Position numbers and translations under genes: made by a program | Assembly (NCBI GenBank): GCA_021234155.1 | Contig: JAJEKV010000072.1 | Coordinates: 6,123,676-6,187,675, forward strand | Direction: 5' to 3' | Origin: Isoetes taiwanensis | Taxonomy: Eukaryota > Streptophyta > Lycopodiopsida > Isoetales > Isoetaceae | Length of the DNA stretch: 64,000 bases | Part shown: positions 1 through 11,024 of the stretch, one piece after another | Layout: each line of letters begins with the position of its first letter | Numbering within the stretch: position 1 is the stretch's first letter | Notes under the pieces: model-generated | What the model was told of the DNA's origin: nothing | Databases searched by the model: none | The model's input: the letters and a program-made list of their open reading frames with translations, nothing else

Positions 1-1074
1 CAAGTGTATATAAAAAGTTTTGTTTCTCATGTAATCTGAAATGTTTAATACAAATCCTCGCTTGTAATCTGAAATGTAACCTTATGTAACCATTTTATAT
101 GTTTAATATAAATCTTCACTCTTCAAACTTCACCGTTTAATTGGACAGGTGAAAGTGACACACGAAAAAATTACATTAAGGATGAAACGTAATGGGACAG
201 AAAACACATGATGAAACCCACCATCAAATGTCACATCAAATGCAAGGTCAATCATTCAAAAGTCGGGCGAGGGGGAAAGATTGAGGGAAACCCTAAATCT
301 AGTTTTGCATGCGGACATTGGCTTATCCCAATCCAAATGGCGGAAGAAAATGTAAGGAGAACACGAGCACAAACAATTTCGCCCAGTTCAAATGCAAATG
401 CGATCTGGTAGGACCTATACCGAGCAAATAAACCCGAGAACAGAGGCGGATATTAGAGGAGCGGAGGACCCATGAATTCGAGGTATTCTAGGCTTAAAAC
501 ATAGGTTAATTCCCCGATGGGCTTAAAAGAATTAGAAGCCAAGGCAGTAATAGGCGGTTGCCTTTCTTTGTAGTAGAATGTGATTTCTATATTACTAATG
601 ATGTTGTTTTACACAGATGAAGTCAGGAGACTTAACAGAGCTGGTGCAGCCCGGCAGGGGATCCGGGGTGGCGATGATTCTCGAGGATGAGTTCGCAGCT
701 CTCCCATGCTTGAGGAAGAGGATATGTTCATCCAACTAAAGCAGAAATGATCCATGCTTCAGCCATTAAAAAGTGCTCAACGTGCCGGATGCATGGAGAC
801 ACAACAACCCGAGACAATACTTTATGAATCAGATCATAAGTGGGGAGCGTAAACGAGGATCTCATGTTTTAGTGTTGCTGGATTTCACCAACTATTCAGC
901 AGAAAAACTTGATCTCATCTTGAACATACTTGGAAGAAGAAGAGTTACAGATCTCACAATGCAGGATCTGATTGAGGCCCAATAACTGTATGTCATCATT
1001 AACCTCTTCAAAACAGCTATTATTATATCTCTAATGCATTTTGATAATACTAGAAGCTCAGGGTTATAGTTTTC
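1..1074. other. AT-rich flank with exon-like fragments
   Basis: No gene can be named here. An acceptor-like tract ending in acacag precedes an open stretch from 617 to about 735 on the plus strand. A second open stretch at 770-985 encodes about 70 residues, including the stretches HNNPRQYFMNQI and SHVLVLLDFTNYSAEK, and ends in TAA. They may be degraded exons of one plant gene cut short by element A. I do not recognise the protein. The last bases, 1070-1074 (ttttc), are the target-site duplication of element A. Confidence 0.3.
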
Positions 1075-2660
1075 TGTGACGCTCCAAGAATATATACGAC
1101 CCCCGGCCGTATACATACGGGGACTTTCCCCTCCCATGGCGACCATCGCACCATGAGCAGGGCCCCCCATCTAACCCGGGCCGTCTACATAGAGACGCTC
1201 AGGTGAAGGACACGGAGGGGTCATTCGGCCCACGCCTTCGATGGGCGCCTACGTCGCGGAAGCATGAATACAAGGGTTAGCACACAGCATAAATCATATA
1301 TATATAAGTGGCCACCACGAAGGGTGGCGCATCCATCCAGATACTAACAACACAGAATATGCATCTAACTAAGAAAACACCCAAAAGCCCAGGTTCTACC
1401 CCGGCTCAGACTCTAGTGGGGAGCGACTGACGGCCTGGTCCTCGTGAGATCAGCCAGACCGAATCTTGGCATGGCGCTATTGGCATAGAACATCGGCTAG
1501 GGTTGTCCACTCCATCCGCCCCTCGCACACACTTTGCGCATGGGTCGATTCACGCTATGGCTTCGCTTATAGCCTTCCGAGACGCAGACTCAAGGTATCA
1601 CCCTTGAGCCTACTCCAGGTTCATGACACCTGTCCGATGAGGCGTGCTCTGGGAAGCCCCTTCCGGGATCCACAGTGGTTCCATGGGTGAGCTAGAGAAT
1701 ACGTGCCGCCGCCAGCTTACCCGCATCCGTGCAGAGCGCACTCACCCTAAATCTACTCAAAGTGCATGGTGCCCCATAACGGGTCACACCACTACACCTG
1801 TGGAGTGTCGGGACCCATACCCGCCCTCACGGACCCGGCTATCAGGCCCAGCCCACTGTAGGGGTCTCAGGAGCCTTGTATGCTCATGCAAGACCCCACC
1901 CCTCATCTTACCACTGTGTCCCTTGTCTGGTGCTAAGCCAGACCATAGCATCTATGACCCGGTGAGCTCTTGTGCACAGGCCGAAACTAGTAGGGTGTTA
2001 AGGAAACACTAGGAGCATTCTATATGCAAGTTCAGAGGCCTCTACCCCCTTTAACCCCTCAAGCATCGGAAACTACTGAACTAACTCATAGAGACGTCGA
2101 CCCTTCCATAACAGAGCATCATTTATAATTGAACAATATTCCTAGTTACCAAAGAAGGGTTAATCTGAACCAAAGCTAGTCAGACAAGAACACCAAAGTA
2201 TTATTCTACAATTTGCAAGTTAAGCTACCACTGACCAGTGTTTCGGCTAGAGCCGTTGTCAAGAGGCGCTTCCATCGTGCTTTATCTTCAGGTGGCAACA
2301 GCGTTAGCTGTGTCTTGGCGATTGGGCATGTTCAAAGAACTGGGCTCGGAGCGCTTTAGTCGCTTCCCTGTCTGCTGGTTGGGTCGAAATTGGGCTGATA
2401 TGAGGATGGCGCCTCCCTTTGGTGGCCTAGTTTAGCAACCCTCATGCTGGCCACCCGGGTTATGCCAAATGGCGCCTTCCCACTATGAATTGACCTAATC
2501 ACATGTCTTTAGATAATTATCCTTTATAATTCGGTTAACATAGCTAATTAAATCCATTGTGGCCAACCCCCTAGGTTATCATACCCTAGGTGGCGTACCT
2601 ATACTAGGTGACGTGTCAATATATTTATACGTATACCGTATAAATACTTGCAACGCCACA
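1075..2660 (-). repeat. 3' LTR of element A
   Basis: This is the left LTR on the plus strand, and the 3' LTR of the minus-strand element. It aligns over its whole length with 12522-14104, with long identical stretches such as 1780-2060 against 13230-13480. Differences cluster at short sites containing CAG or CTG. It starts TGTGACG and ends GCCACA. It has no coding capacity. Confidence 0.88.
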
Positions 2661-2672
2661 TTCTCCCTCCTA
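2661..2672 (-). other. Polypurine tract of element A
   Basis: On the minus strand the bases just before the 3' LTR read TAGGAGGGAGAA, followed by TGTGG. A purine run ending directly at the LTR boundary is where plus-strand DNA synthesis is primed in LTR retrotransposons. Its position confirms the LTR edge and the minus orientation. Confidence 0.75.
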
Positions 2673-3240
2673 GAATTAATCTGCCGTCCCTCGGCATTGG
2701 GGTTAGTTACAGATATACTAATAAGGAAAATACATTATAAAGGAAGGTAATTCCTTATTTCCAAAGGTAATATATATTAAAACATTTGAAGTTGAAAACA
2801 GTTTAAGCACTAAAGTGCATTTTAGATGATTTATCATAATCAGCAGGTCCAATGTCAACATTAGAGCAACAACAAAACAAGACGTGTAGACAAAATAAAA
2901 CTTGAAGAGTTCGGGTCATCAGCAACCCTCTAACATTTGCAGTCAATGCATCGCTCAACGGGCCCACATATGTCAGTATATCAGTATATATATTTAGATT
3001 GTGGTTGAAGGGACCACCCCCTTATAGTAAAGAAATAAACTCTATCTACCAGAGGACCTATCATGTCTATGGTTTGCAGTTCATTGCAGCATAGGGAATG
3101 GTCAAGTTCCCATTGTAGCCGAGATGAACGTAGCTTATGACCTATATGCTGTCGTAGCAAGTCGTGGTCAGCCTATGACCATGTCCTAGAGAACACAAAG
3201 GTGATCTCATCATCGGTAACGATTATTACTTGCGATGCAT

Positions 3241-3486
3241 CTACCCCTCTAGGGCGCTACTCTTGGGAATAAAGCTTCCAAGCTTACCACCGGGTGCGGG
3301 GTTGATAGCATCGTTGATGGTGCGGCCTTGAGATTCCCGCATAAAGTCCGGATAGTGCTTGTCAAGGTCTATCTTCATTACCCACGTAGCATCCTCAACT
3401 GGTAAGTGTTTCCACTTAACCAAGTATTGCAACATTTGAGTCCTTCTGGTTTGTTTGTAAGCTCGATCAAGAAGAGCTTCGGGCAC
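3241..3486 (-). CDS. Chromodomain at integrase C-terminus (element A)
   Basis: C-terminal part of the pol polyprotein, 81 residues in one open frame. The stretch QYLVKWKHLPVEDATWV is the typical core of a chromovirus chromodomain (aromatic, VKW, then a W). In chromoviruses this domain follows integrase and steers integration to chromatin carrying particular histone marks. It is separated from the integrase frame at 3573-3974 by a frame change. An acidic and proline-rich tail follows and ends in a stop at 3241. Confidence 0.8.
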   Translation of the reverse strand: MPEALLDRAYKQTRRTQMLQYLVKWKHLPVEDATWVMKIDLDKHYPDFMRESQGRTINDAINPAPGGKLGSFIPKSSALEG

Positions 3487-3572
3487 TATTTCCAGCTGTT
3501 CTTCCTCGTCATTTCTAGGAGGGTTGGGGAATCCAAAACCTCCTCCGGATCAGGGTATGTTGTTTCGAAGAC

Positions 3573-4845
3573 TCACGCGAAAACCTTGTGGATCTTTAAG
3601 CGGGTGGCAAATCCAAATCCAAACGCCTTGCCACCAACACGCTCAATAATCTTGAACGGTCCAGCCCATCTGGGTGCCAACTTCTTGCAGTTGCCAATCT
3701 TAAGCTTGGCTTGTTTCACCTTAATCTTAAGCCAAACCGAGTCGCCCACCTGGAAAATGCGTGGGGTTCTGTGTTTGTCGGCCACACTCTTCTGACGACT
3801 GCGTGCAGCTAATAAATAACCACGAACTTCTTCGACTAGCGTTTGCATCTCTAAGAGGAGTTGTTGAGAAACCTCTACTTTAGAGACGAGGTTCATGCTG
3901 TTATAAGCAAACTCGACCAGATAAATATAGTCAGCCCATTGTGATTGCTTACTCCATACATAACTTCTTAGCATATCCTCTATAATGCGATTGGTCCGCC
4001 ACCGCCATCTGCTTGAGGATGATATGTCGCGTGCTCATAGCAAGCTTGGTCCGAATGGTGGTAAAGAAATCTTTCCGAACGCGCCACAAATTTGGGATCC
4101 CTATCCCACACAAGTACTTTCGTGGCATTCCGTAATCAAGATTTCCTTGGCAAATAGCGCGAGCAATATCAAAGGTCAGTATCCGCGGGTACCGACATGG
4201 CAAGAAATGAGCCATTTTCGACAATTTGTCGACCCACAACCATCAAGGCATCATATCCCCGGGAGAGTTCTTGGAAGGCCCACAATAAAAATCCATGGTT
4301 ATCACTTCCCATTTGGCATTGGGCACATCCGCAGGTTGTAGCTCACCCGATTCTTAAACGTTTCGCTTTTAGTCCGGCTGGCATACCCGACACCGCCTAA
4401 TATATCCGGCAATGTCCTTCTTCATAGAAGGCCGTAAATAGCTGGAGCTAATCTTAAAGTAGGTTTTCATAAACCCCGCGTGTCCAGCTATATAGGGCTA
4501 TTGTGTGTGTCATGAAGAATGAGTTTCCGCATCTCCTGTTCATGCGGTACACACAACTTATCCTTGTGGTATAATAAGTTGCCCTCTTTCTTATAGGCAC
4601 GGAAAGCGCCACGCCTCGCATCCGTCTTGAAGCTTCCTTAGCCAAACTCTCCCAAATGTCACGTAACTCGGATCTCGCAGGCCAAGGTCCGTTTCTATCT
4701 GCTTGCCAAATTCACTGGTAAGTGTAGAAATGGCATTGCAATGGGTTCGGGTCACCAAGGGGTGGCGTGATAAAGCATCCGCAACCACGTTGTGCTTGCC
4801 AGGCTTATACATAATCTCAAAATCATACTCCTCGAGAAATTCCAT
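3573..4845 (-). CDS. RNase H end and integrase of element A (frameshifted)
   Basis: Covers the end of RNase H and the integrase in three minus-strand frames. At 4591-4845 the stretch [17 protein letters not shown] is the standard end of the Ty3 RNase H region. At 3949-4239, [13 protein letters not shown] belongs to the integrase catalytic core. At 3573-3974 the C-terminal integrase region includes [22 protein letters not shown] and [16 protein letters not shown] (GPY/F-type module). Integrase joins the cDNA to host DNA. The zinc-binding N-terminal part is poorly preserved, and frame breaks near 4590 and 3960 prevent a continuous product as written. Confidence 0.78.
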
Positions 4846-6232
4846 CCATCTTCTCGACGGAGATTGAGGTTCTACCGGGTGGATAAATAACGGAGACTTT
4901 GATGATCCGTATCCAATTGGAATCTTCTACCAAGAAGGTAGTGTCTCCATATCCGCAGAGCACGAACAATGGCTAACAATTCCTGATCATGGGTAGGATA
5001 TCACTGCTCTGTCTCATTCATCTTCTTTGAATCGTAGGCAATTACCCTCCCTCCCTCGATTAGGACCCCACCGTGGCAATTTTACCGCATCCGCCGCCAC
5101 TAGCTTATCCCGCTCGTGATCGGGTAATGTGAGAACCGGTGCTGATGTTAGGGCATCCTTAAGCTGCTGGAAACTCTGCTGAACTTTCGCCTTCCAAAGG
5201 GTCCATCCAATCTTTCACCTTCTCATGCTTTGTGAGATTTGTAAGAGGAGCTGCAATCTTCAAAAATCCTTTACAAATTTTCGATAGTAGCCCGCTAATC
5301 CCAAGAAACTCCGACTTGAAACATTCCCCCTCGAATAGGCCATTCCCTTACGGCCTCTATCTTTAAGGGTCTCAGAGCAATTCCCTCTTCGAAATGATAT
5401 GGCCTAAATAATCAACCTTCGGAGTGGCAAACTTGCACTTAGAGAACTTGGCATAAAGTTGATGACGTCTCAGCTTTTGCAGGGTCAGTCTAAGATGTTT
5501 CTCATGTTCCGCAAGGGTCTTACTATAGATGAGAATGTCGTCGAAGAAGACAACAACAAAATCATCCAAGTATTGTCGGAAGACATCATTCATCAGTCGC
5601 ATGAATGTTGCTGGGGCATTAGTTAATCCAAAAGGCATAACTGTAAATTCATAATGCCCATACCTAGTGCGAAAAGCGGATTTATGGATGTCCTCCTCCT
5701 TGATCCTTATCTGATGGTATCCGAAACGTAAATCAATCTTTGAGAAGTACTTAGCCCCTTGTAACTGATCCATTAGGTCATCTGCCCTAGGCAAAGCATA
5801 GCGATTCTTGATGGTATGCTTGTTATGTTGCCGGTAGTCAATACACATCCTCAGCGAGCCGTCCCTTTTCTTAATGAAGAGAATAGGGGCGCCAAAAGGC
5901 GAAACACTAGGTCGAATGAAACCTAGGTTCAGCAGCTCCTGAAGTTGTTTCTTAAGTTCTGCCAATTCTGGAGGACTCATGCGGTACGGGGCCTTGCTGG
6001 TAGGCTTGGTACCTGGTTCTAAAGCTATTTCACATTCCACCCCTCTAAAAGGAGGAAGCTTCTGGATCTCATCCGGAAAAAGATCACCAAATTCGCGGAG
6101 AAGATTAGCAATCCCCTCTGGGAGGGCGTCGATTACTTGTTTTTGCTTAGCATCTGCCTCGATGGAAGCAAGCATAACGATGTAAAGGAGCTTTTCCTTG
6201 TGTATAGCTTTATCTAACTGTCTGATGGACAT
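4846..6232 (-). CDS. Reverse transcriptase of element A
   Basis: An open frame at 5372-6232 encodes 286 residues of Ty3-type reverse transcriptase. Visible landmarks are [99 protein letters not shown] and the catalytic box [11 protein letters not shown]. That box normally reads FIDD, so an F replaces I just before the two aspartates. It ends DYLGHIIS and then stops. The stretch 4846-5371 holds the connection and RNase H in broken frames. The enzyme copies element RNA into cDNA inside virus-like particles. Confidence 0.9.
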
Positions 6233-6321
6233 AGACTGCAGGATAGGGTTGAAAGGTTCACCTTTGATAGTGACGCGAGCTCCATTAGCTGCGTTGAAGG
6301 TAACTTCTCTCTTCTCGCAGT

Positions 6322-6615
6322 CTATGTTGGCGCCAAGAATTCCATACCAACAATGAGGTCATATTTGCCAATATCCATCAATTCGGCACCCAAAGCAACT
6401 GGTGCACCTGGGAGCTGCATGTTGAGATTGATGCGACGACCATGGGTATGTCTGACTTTACCACTGGCTAGAGTAACAGGCCTCGGTCGGGACCTCAATG
6501 TTTCTAGACGTAAGACATGGGCCATCCTAGGAGAAGCAAAATTATGTGTACTTCCCGTATCCATAAGAATTACAAAAGGCTTCCTGTCTACTTGGCCTAT
6601 GGTAGAAATAACAAA
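6322..6615 (-). CDS. Aspartic protease of element A
   Basis: Retropepsin-like protease in a single minus-strand frame between gag and RT. The catalytic motif is MDTGSTHNF, where the active-site D-T-G is intact. The C-terminal part carries DLIVGMEFL, matching the family's usual hydrophobic-G-M/D pattern near the second half of the fold. It cleaves the gag-pol polyprotein. It lies one frame away from gag (gag stops at about 6597), so as written it would need a frameshift or a corrected base to join gag. Confidence 0.82.
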   Translation of the reverse strand, partial: FVISTIGQVDRKPFVILMDTGSTHNFASPRMAHVLRLETLRSRPRPVTLASGKVRHTHGRRINLNMQLPGAPVALGAELMDIGKYDLIVGMEFLAPT

Positions 6616-7951
6616 GAAGTCGACTCGGCAAGATTGCCGGTTTCTATAGCTGCAAGGATATGAGACGCACCGTGAATGTAATCGGGAGCCTCCTCCTCGA
6701 CGGGTTGTGTTGCTTCGAGGTCATCCCAATCGAGGTCGGCCATGGCCAGCTGGGCAGTCTGCGTGACATAAGGGCAATTCTGCATGAAGTGTCCTGGCCT
6801 CATACACCTGTAGCATGCCTTATCTCGGCGGAGCTGTTCACGGGCCTCTTTAGGAATAGACTGTAAGAGGTTCCGAACTTCCTTACCGGCATTGTTCTGC
6901 TTATCAGGCGCACTAAAGGTGACCTTCTTTTCCTGACGGCCATAAGAGTTCTGCTGAGAGGGCCCCGGACTTGGCGAGCGAGGTTTATAAGGTGTGGAAG
7001 GCCGTGGCTGCGAATAAGGAGCAGGACGCTGATACTGGTTCCTTGGTGTGTCCTCCTCGAGGCTCAATGCTTTAGCCTCCGCCTCTGCAACTGATTTTGG
7101 GTCTATGGCCTTAACCATGCGTTTGATTGATGGTGCCAATCCTTCAATATAGCCTTCCACTGCCCTTTTCTCATTCATACCAGGTACATACAGTCTCAAG
7201 CGCATAAACTCATCCGTGTAGGCCTGAACCGACATACCCTTCTGTTCTAACCTATAAAAGGTCTGGATCTGTTGGCATTTGTGTGCACGGGGCACATAAT
7301 GCGACTTAAAAGCCTTGGCAAACTTCCTGAAGTTGCATCTGCTCCTGTCCAGATGTTTGGCTCTAGCATAGCCCTTCCACCAAATGCGGGCAGCTCCCGT
7401 AAGATTTGTGGTAGCAACCTTCCCGGTATCCTTTTCTGTCATGCCATAGGAACGTCCAAACTCCTTCATCTCGTCGAGCCAGGACTCTGCATTTAGTCCG
7501 CCTCTAGATTTCCCATCAAACTGGGCCAGTTTTCTGTTCTTCCATATACTGGTTATGGCCGTGTCAACCGTTTTACGGTACTCCTTGTCCCTAGGCCAGA
7601 TGATCACTAGGCGATGCGTATTTAATGCAGAGGGACACCGTAGGTGGCCGATTGCGAGGAGGTGGCGCTATCCTTGGAGGAGCCCCGACGACGTTTGGGC
7701 GGAGGCTTCCTCGGCACAGGGCCAGGACTGGCTTCCGGTGGTGACGGCTGTTGTGCAGGTGGACTAGGCGGCAACGGAGGTAACTCCGGCCCATCCTCTT
7801 GTAGGTGCTGGGGTGGATTGGCATGCAATACATAGGCTTGCAATTCGCCTAGCTGCCTTTTCATTAGCATAAGTTCCTGTTCAGGGGTTAGCCTACTGGC
7901 ATTCGAGGGCGTTTGCCAAGCGGCATTGCGTACACCGTCTATATCGAGCAT
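6597..7951 (-). CDS. Gag of element A
   Basis: Structural capsid-nucleocapsid protein in two minus-strand frames. The first segment, 7622-7951, starts at an ATG and encodes a proline-rich, basic N-terminal region. The second, 6597 to about 7610, encodes 336 residues with the retrotransposon gag core (AARIWWKGYARAKHL, FRKFAKAFKSHYVPR, YTDEFMRLRLYVPGM) followed by a linker rich in P, S and Y. One CCHC zinc knuckle, CYRCMRPGHFMQNC, binds element RNA. The frame break near 7615 and the early stop at 6597 interrupt it. Confidence 0.87.
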
Positions 7952-8189
7952 TCATGAAAGTATAAGCAGACTTACAGTAACATACAATTTCATTTAGATA
8001 ACATTTGCTGACAGTGACCAGAGAAAGTACAAACAGAAACTGATGCTTCATTCCATTCAAGTTGAGTACAACAACAAGTTGATTGGTACATAGGTTGGCA
8101 CAAAAGGAGGTATTATACAGTGGAAGTCTTAAAGTTCTACTCGCACACAGCGTAACAACAACAAAAAAACATAACTGGAGGGGCCAAGC

Positions 8190-8660
8190 CTAGGGGTTCG
8201 CAAAGGGGTACAGGATCGAGTAGCGGACACTCTCCCGTACAGCCCTAACGAGCTTATAGCGTGCCCAGGCCTGGACAATGACTGGCTGATAGTCCCACGT
8301 TGGGCTAATAATGAGAAGATTGAAAAGCCTCCTCAAAGCATAGAAGAGTTGCCACAGGTGGTCATTAGCGTCCTCGAAGGCTTCGTGCCTGGTCATGCTC
8401 CAGTAGTCCCAGGGGCGGCACAGGGTTTTCTTCAAGTCCTCAAAAGCTCTGTCCCTGAGAATATTAACTATCTCCATCCCTTTTGCTGGGTCATAAGGTT
8501 CTCCTGGTGGCGGGGGTTCCATCTCGTAACCTTCATCCCATTCTGGATATTCTCCATATCTCTGGCCATAGTCCTGTTCGGGCGGCCCGGGGTCATCCCT
8601 CCTAATCAGGTCTGTAATCCTTTCTTCATAGTCGCAAGGTGTCTCCTCTGGAAGACAACG
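8190..8660 (-). CDS. Element A ORF3, unknown protein before gag
   Basis: Unrecognised protein of about 150 residues, lying between ORF2 and gag in the same orientation. The first open part is acidic and rich in D, E, P and Y. The part from the ATG at 8522 contains W- and R-rich helical-looking sequence (LWQLFYALRRLFNLL, VQAWARYKLVRAVRE) and ends NP-stop. The open frame runs upstream of that ATG to a pyrimidine tract ending in cttccag near 8657. This looks like a 3' splice site, so it may be a C-terminal exon of ORF2 rather than a separate gene. That is inference. Confidence 0.45.
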   Translation of the reverse strand, partial: RCLPEETPCDYEERITDLIRRDDPGPPEQDYGQRYGEYPEWDEGYEMEPPPPGEPYDPAKGMEIVNILRDRAFEDLKKTLCRPWDYWSMTRHEAFEDANDHLWQLFYALRRLFNLLIISPTWDYQPVIVQAWARYKLVRAVRESVRYSILYPFANP

Positions 8661-8871
8661 GAAATGAATATAAAGCGTTGCATACTTTCATTATGCTCTG
8701 AACTTCAATAATTAGAAGAACTTATTATGGAAAAGAACAATTGTATTCTACGATACCGTAATTACAGTTGATCAGAAAAAAAAAGTATATCATATTATAG
8801 TATGGCTAAAGAATTTGCCAAACCAAAATTTTACAATCATATGCGATACAAAAAATGTGCAGTACAATTAT

Positions 8872-10238
8872 TTAAGAAGTAGGTCCTCCCTCTTCATTCG
8901 TAGGCCTAGGAGGTGGTGGTGGCAGTCGATGTCGCAGTAGAGTCACCCCGGGATCCACTGTGGCAGCCGCAATAGATGCAACCTCTGGTGGATAAGCAAC
9001 TGCCAATGGGGCTGCCGTAAGGAGCTTCATGCTCATCCAGGGTGCAATATCTTGGCCCAAGGCCGTTAGGGCAAGATCCCGTCGCACGAGTACATAAGTA
9101 AACGTACGATAGGGAAGCTTCTTGTGCCCGGCCAATGTGGAGAGGGCACGAAGAGTCCACCATGAAGCTTCAGCCTCTGGCCCCAAGTCTCGGGCTATAA
9201 AAAGAACTTGGCCCTGCCGGAAGGCTGAGAGGAAGAAGCGGGTAAGGTGGTTTCCCAATACCTTCCCTTGTGGGGTCTCGGACGTAGCCACTTCCTTATC
9301 CAAATCCATAGGGACTTCTTCTTCTTTAAGTTCCTGTTGCTCCTCCTTCGTATGAGCAGGATTATGATATAAATCCTCTCCCTCGTCATCTGAATCGGAG
9401 GGAACCTCAACCATGTTGATATTTGGGACGTGAGGTCCCATAGCCGTGAAGGCATCTGGTGAGGGCTGTGAGGCCGGCTCCTGCATCACGAAGTCCCGAA
9501 GACGTAGTAGAGTCTCAGCCGGCTCTATGGTCTCTTGGCGGAACTGGAGCAGCTGCTGCACCTCCGGAGGAAGCTCAATAGAAGTGAAGTCAATGAAGTC
9601 GTCCATACAATACTCCGCAAGCTCATAAAGCACATGGTCTTTACGCTTATGCCTAAATCCGCCACCATGTGATAAGTCCATAATATCATCCAAGAGAAGA
9701 TATTCTTGCCCTTGGTGATAAATAGCTGGAAGGGCATCCAGCCCGGACAAGCCTACGGCTTGCTCACGGCGCGGAGGCAGCTCTTCCGCTAATTGCTTCC
9801 AACGGGCGAAGTCGCCCATGCCTATGTGTTCGTCTTCCCCCTCCTCTAAGACTTCGTGCGTTTGCCCTTCTCTCTTGGTAAGGTTTCATCCTCTCGACAT
9901 ATTGGTCCATGAGGATGGCTAGGGCAAAGGCAACCTCAAGGGTATTGCAGCCCTGATGCTTAACGGCAGGTGTTTTGCCCCATCAGAGCTTCCCTTCAAA
10001 GACATCGTATGCATGGGTGTCTCCCCCTAGCATCTCCCGGACTACCTCCCGCTCCAAATACAGCTGGGGAGGATCCCCAAGAGGAATACACAGAGGGAGC
10101 ATCTCCTCCCTATAGAAATCCAAAAATCCGGCGTAATCTAGGTGCCTCCTGCATGTTGGCAAGGAGATCTAGGCGCCGCATAGCAAAGGCCGCAAAGAGG
10201 TCGAAAGGGACTTGCGGATCCCATTGCTCTCCGGCCAT
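8872..10238 (-). CDS. Element A ORF2, extra protein upstream of gag
   Basis: Second extra ORF of element A. The open part at 8872-9819 encodes 315 residues. Frame-broken coding sequence extends up to an ATG at 10238 (MAGEQWDPQVPFDLF). Visible features are a conserved block HQGQEYLLLDDIMDL, then CMDDFIDFTSIELPPEVQ, an acidic low-complexity centre (SDSDDEGED and KEEEVPMD), then a C-terminal region with WWTLRALSTLAGHKKL and a proline-rich tail. The same block (HGEEYLLLSDIQNL) occurs in the equivalent ORF of element B2 at about 44270, so this is a shared lineage protein. No known domain was recognised. Stops or shifts occur near 10110 and 9960-9830. Confidence 0.6.
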
Positions 10239-10329
10239 GGTACCAAAGCTTAAGGTCAGGTGGCGCTACCATGGCGCTAGAAGGGAGGAGGAAGCAAGAA
10301 AATGAAAGAAAACAAGTGGGAGTACACAC

Positions 10330-10460
10330 TAAAAACCCCTTTAAACCCTTTTTTTTTTTTATTATTACGCTGATGTCAGCAATTTCATATTTTAAAATAA
10401 AATATAAGGTTCTCAATACATTTCCAACTTAAGACAAAAAGAGTTTTTTTTTTTTATTAT
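10330..10460 (-). other. A-rich runs after the H3-like sequence
   Basis: On the minus strand two adenine runs follow the H3 stop: one within 10441-10456, preceded by aataat, and one within 10348-10360, preceded by taataat. They could be remnants of a poly(A) tail from a retrocopied histone message, or simple AT-rich spacer of the element. The sequence does not decide. Confidence 0.35.
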
Positions 10461-10503
10461 TTATCGAAAAAATATGTACAATGGGAAAACCCCTAACACA
10501 AGG

Positions 10504-10863
10504 CTAAGGATGCTCCCCGAATCCCCTCGAGGCGAGGGCTAAGTCCTTTGGCATAATGGTAACTCTTCGCGTGAATCGCGCAGAGGTTAGCGTCACCAAA
10601 AAGTGCCACCAAATAGGCTTCAGCAGCCTCTTGGAGCGCCAAAATTGCAAAGGTCTGGAGGTCAGTCTTGAACTCCTGCGCGATCTCCCCGCACCGGCCC
10701 TCGGAAGGGAAGCTTCCGTGACGAAGTTGGGTTGACTTCAAACCGCGATTTCCAGCGCCCGCATCAGTGTCCTGGTACCGATGGGGCTTCCTCTCGTGGG
10801 GGGTTTTGTAGGCGGCCCTTCGGTCTTTGGCACCGCCTTAGCGCCAACAAATGGTCGAGTCAT
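10504..10863 (-). pseudogene. Histone H3-like sequence inside element A
   Basis: Encodes a histone H3-like protein with a shifted reading frame. From the ATG at 10863 the N-terminal tail reads [18 protein letters not shown], unlike the canonical ARTKQTARKS tail. After frame changes come traces of the KPHRY region, KSTQL, KLPF, then [36 protein letters not shown] and VTIMPKD, which are diagnostic H3 fold residues. The stop is at 10504-10506, so the total is 360 bases, close to a complete H3 of about 120-136 residues. It lies in the element's own orientation between ORF1 and ORF2. A-rich runs follow on the minus strand (from about 10460). The divergent tail suggests a variant rather than canonical H3. 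Identity as H3-derived is strong. Function is unknown. Confidence 0.85.
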
Positions 10864-11024
10864 TCACCCCATTCTTTCTCAATGGGCCCGTATTCTTGCC
10901 AAAAGCTCAGGCAGGTCCTTAGTTTCTCCTTGTATTGATGCCGGTCTTTGGGCTAAACCCTTCCTCCCGGTGCTTAATGGTCACATGTTACGTGGGTTGG
11001 GCCCGACCCACTCCCGATTGCCCC

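Noticed and set aside
10504-10863. H3-like sequence as an ordinary host histone gene into which the element inserted
   Set aside because: It lies inside the element, whose two LTRs, primer site, polypurine tract and matching target duplications enclose it. A nested later insertion cannot be fully excluded.
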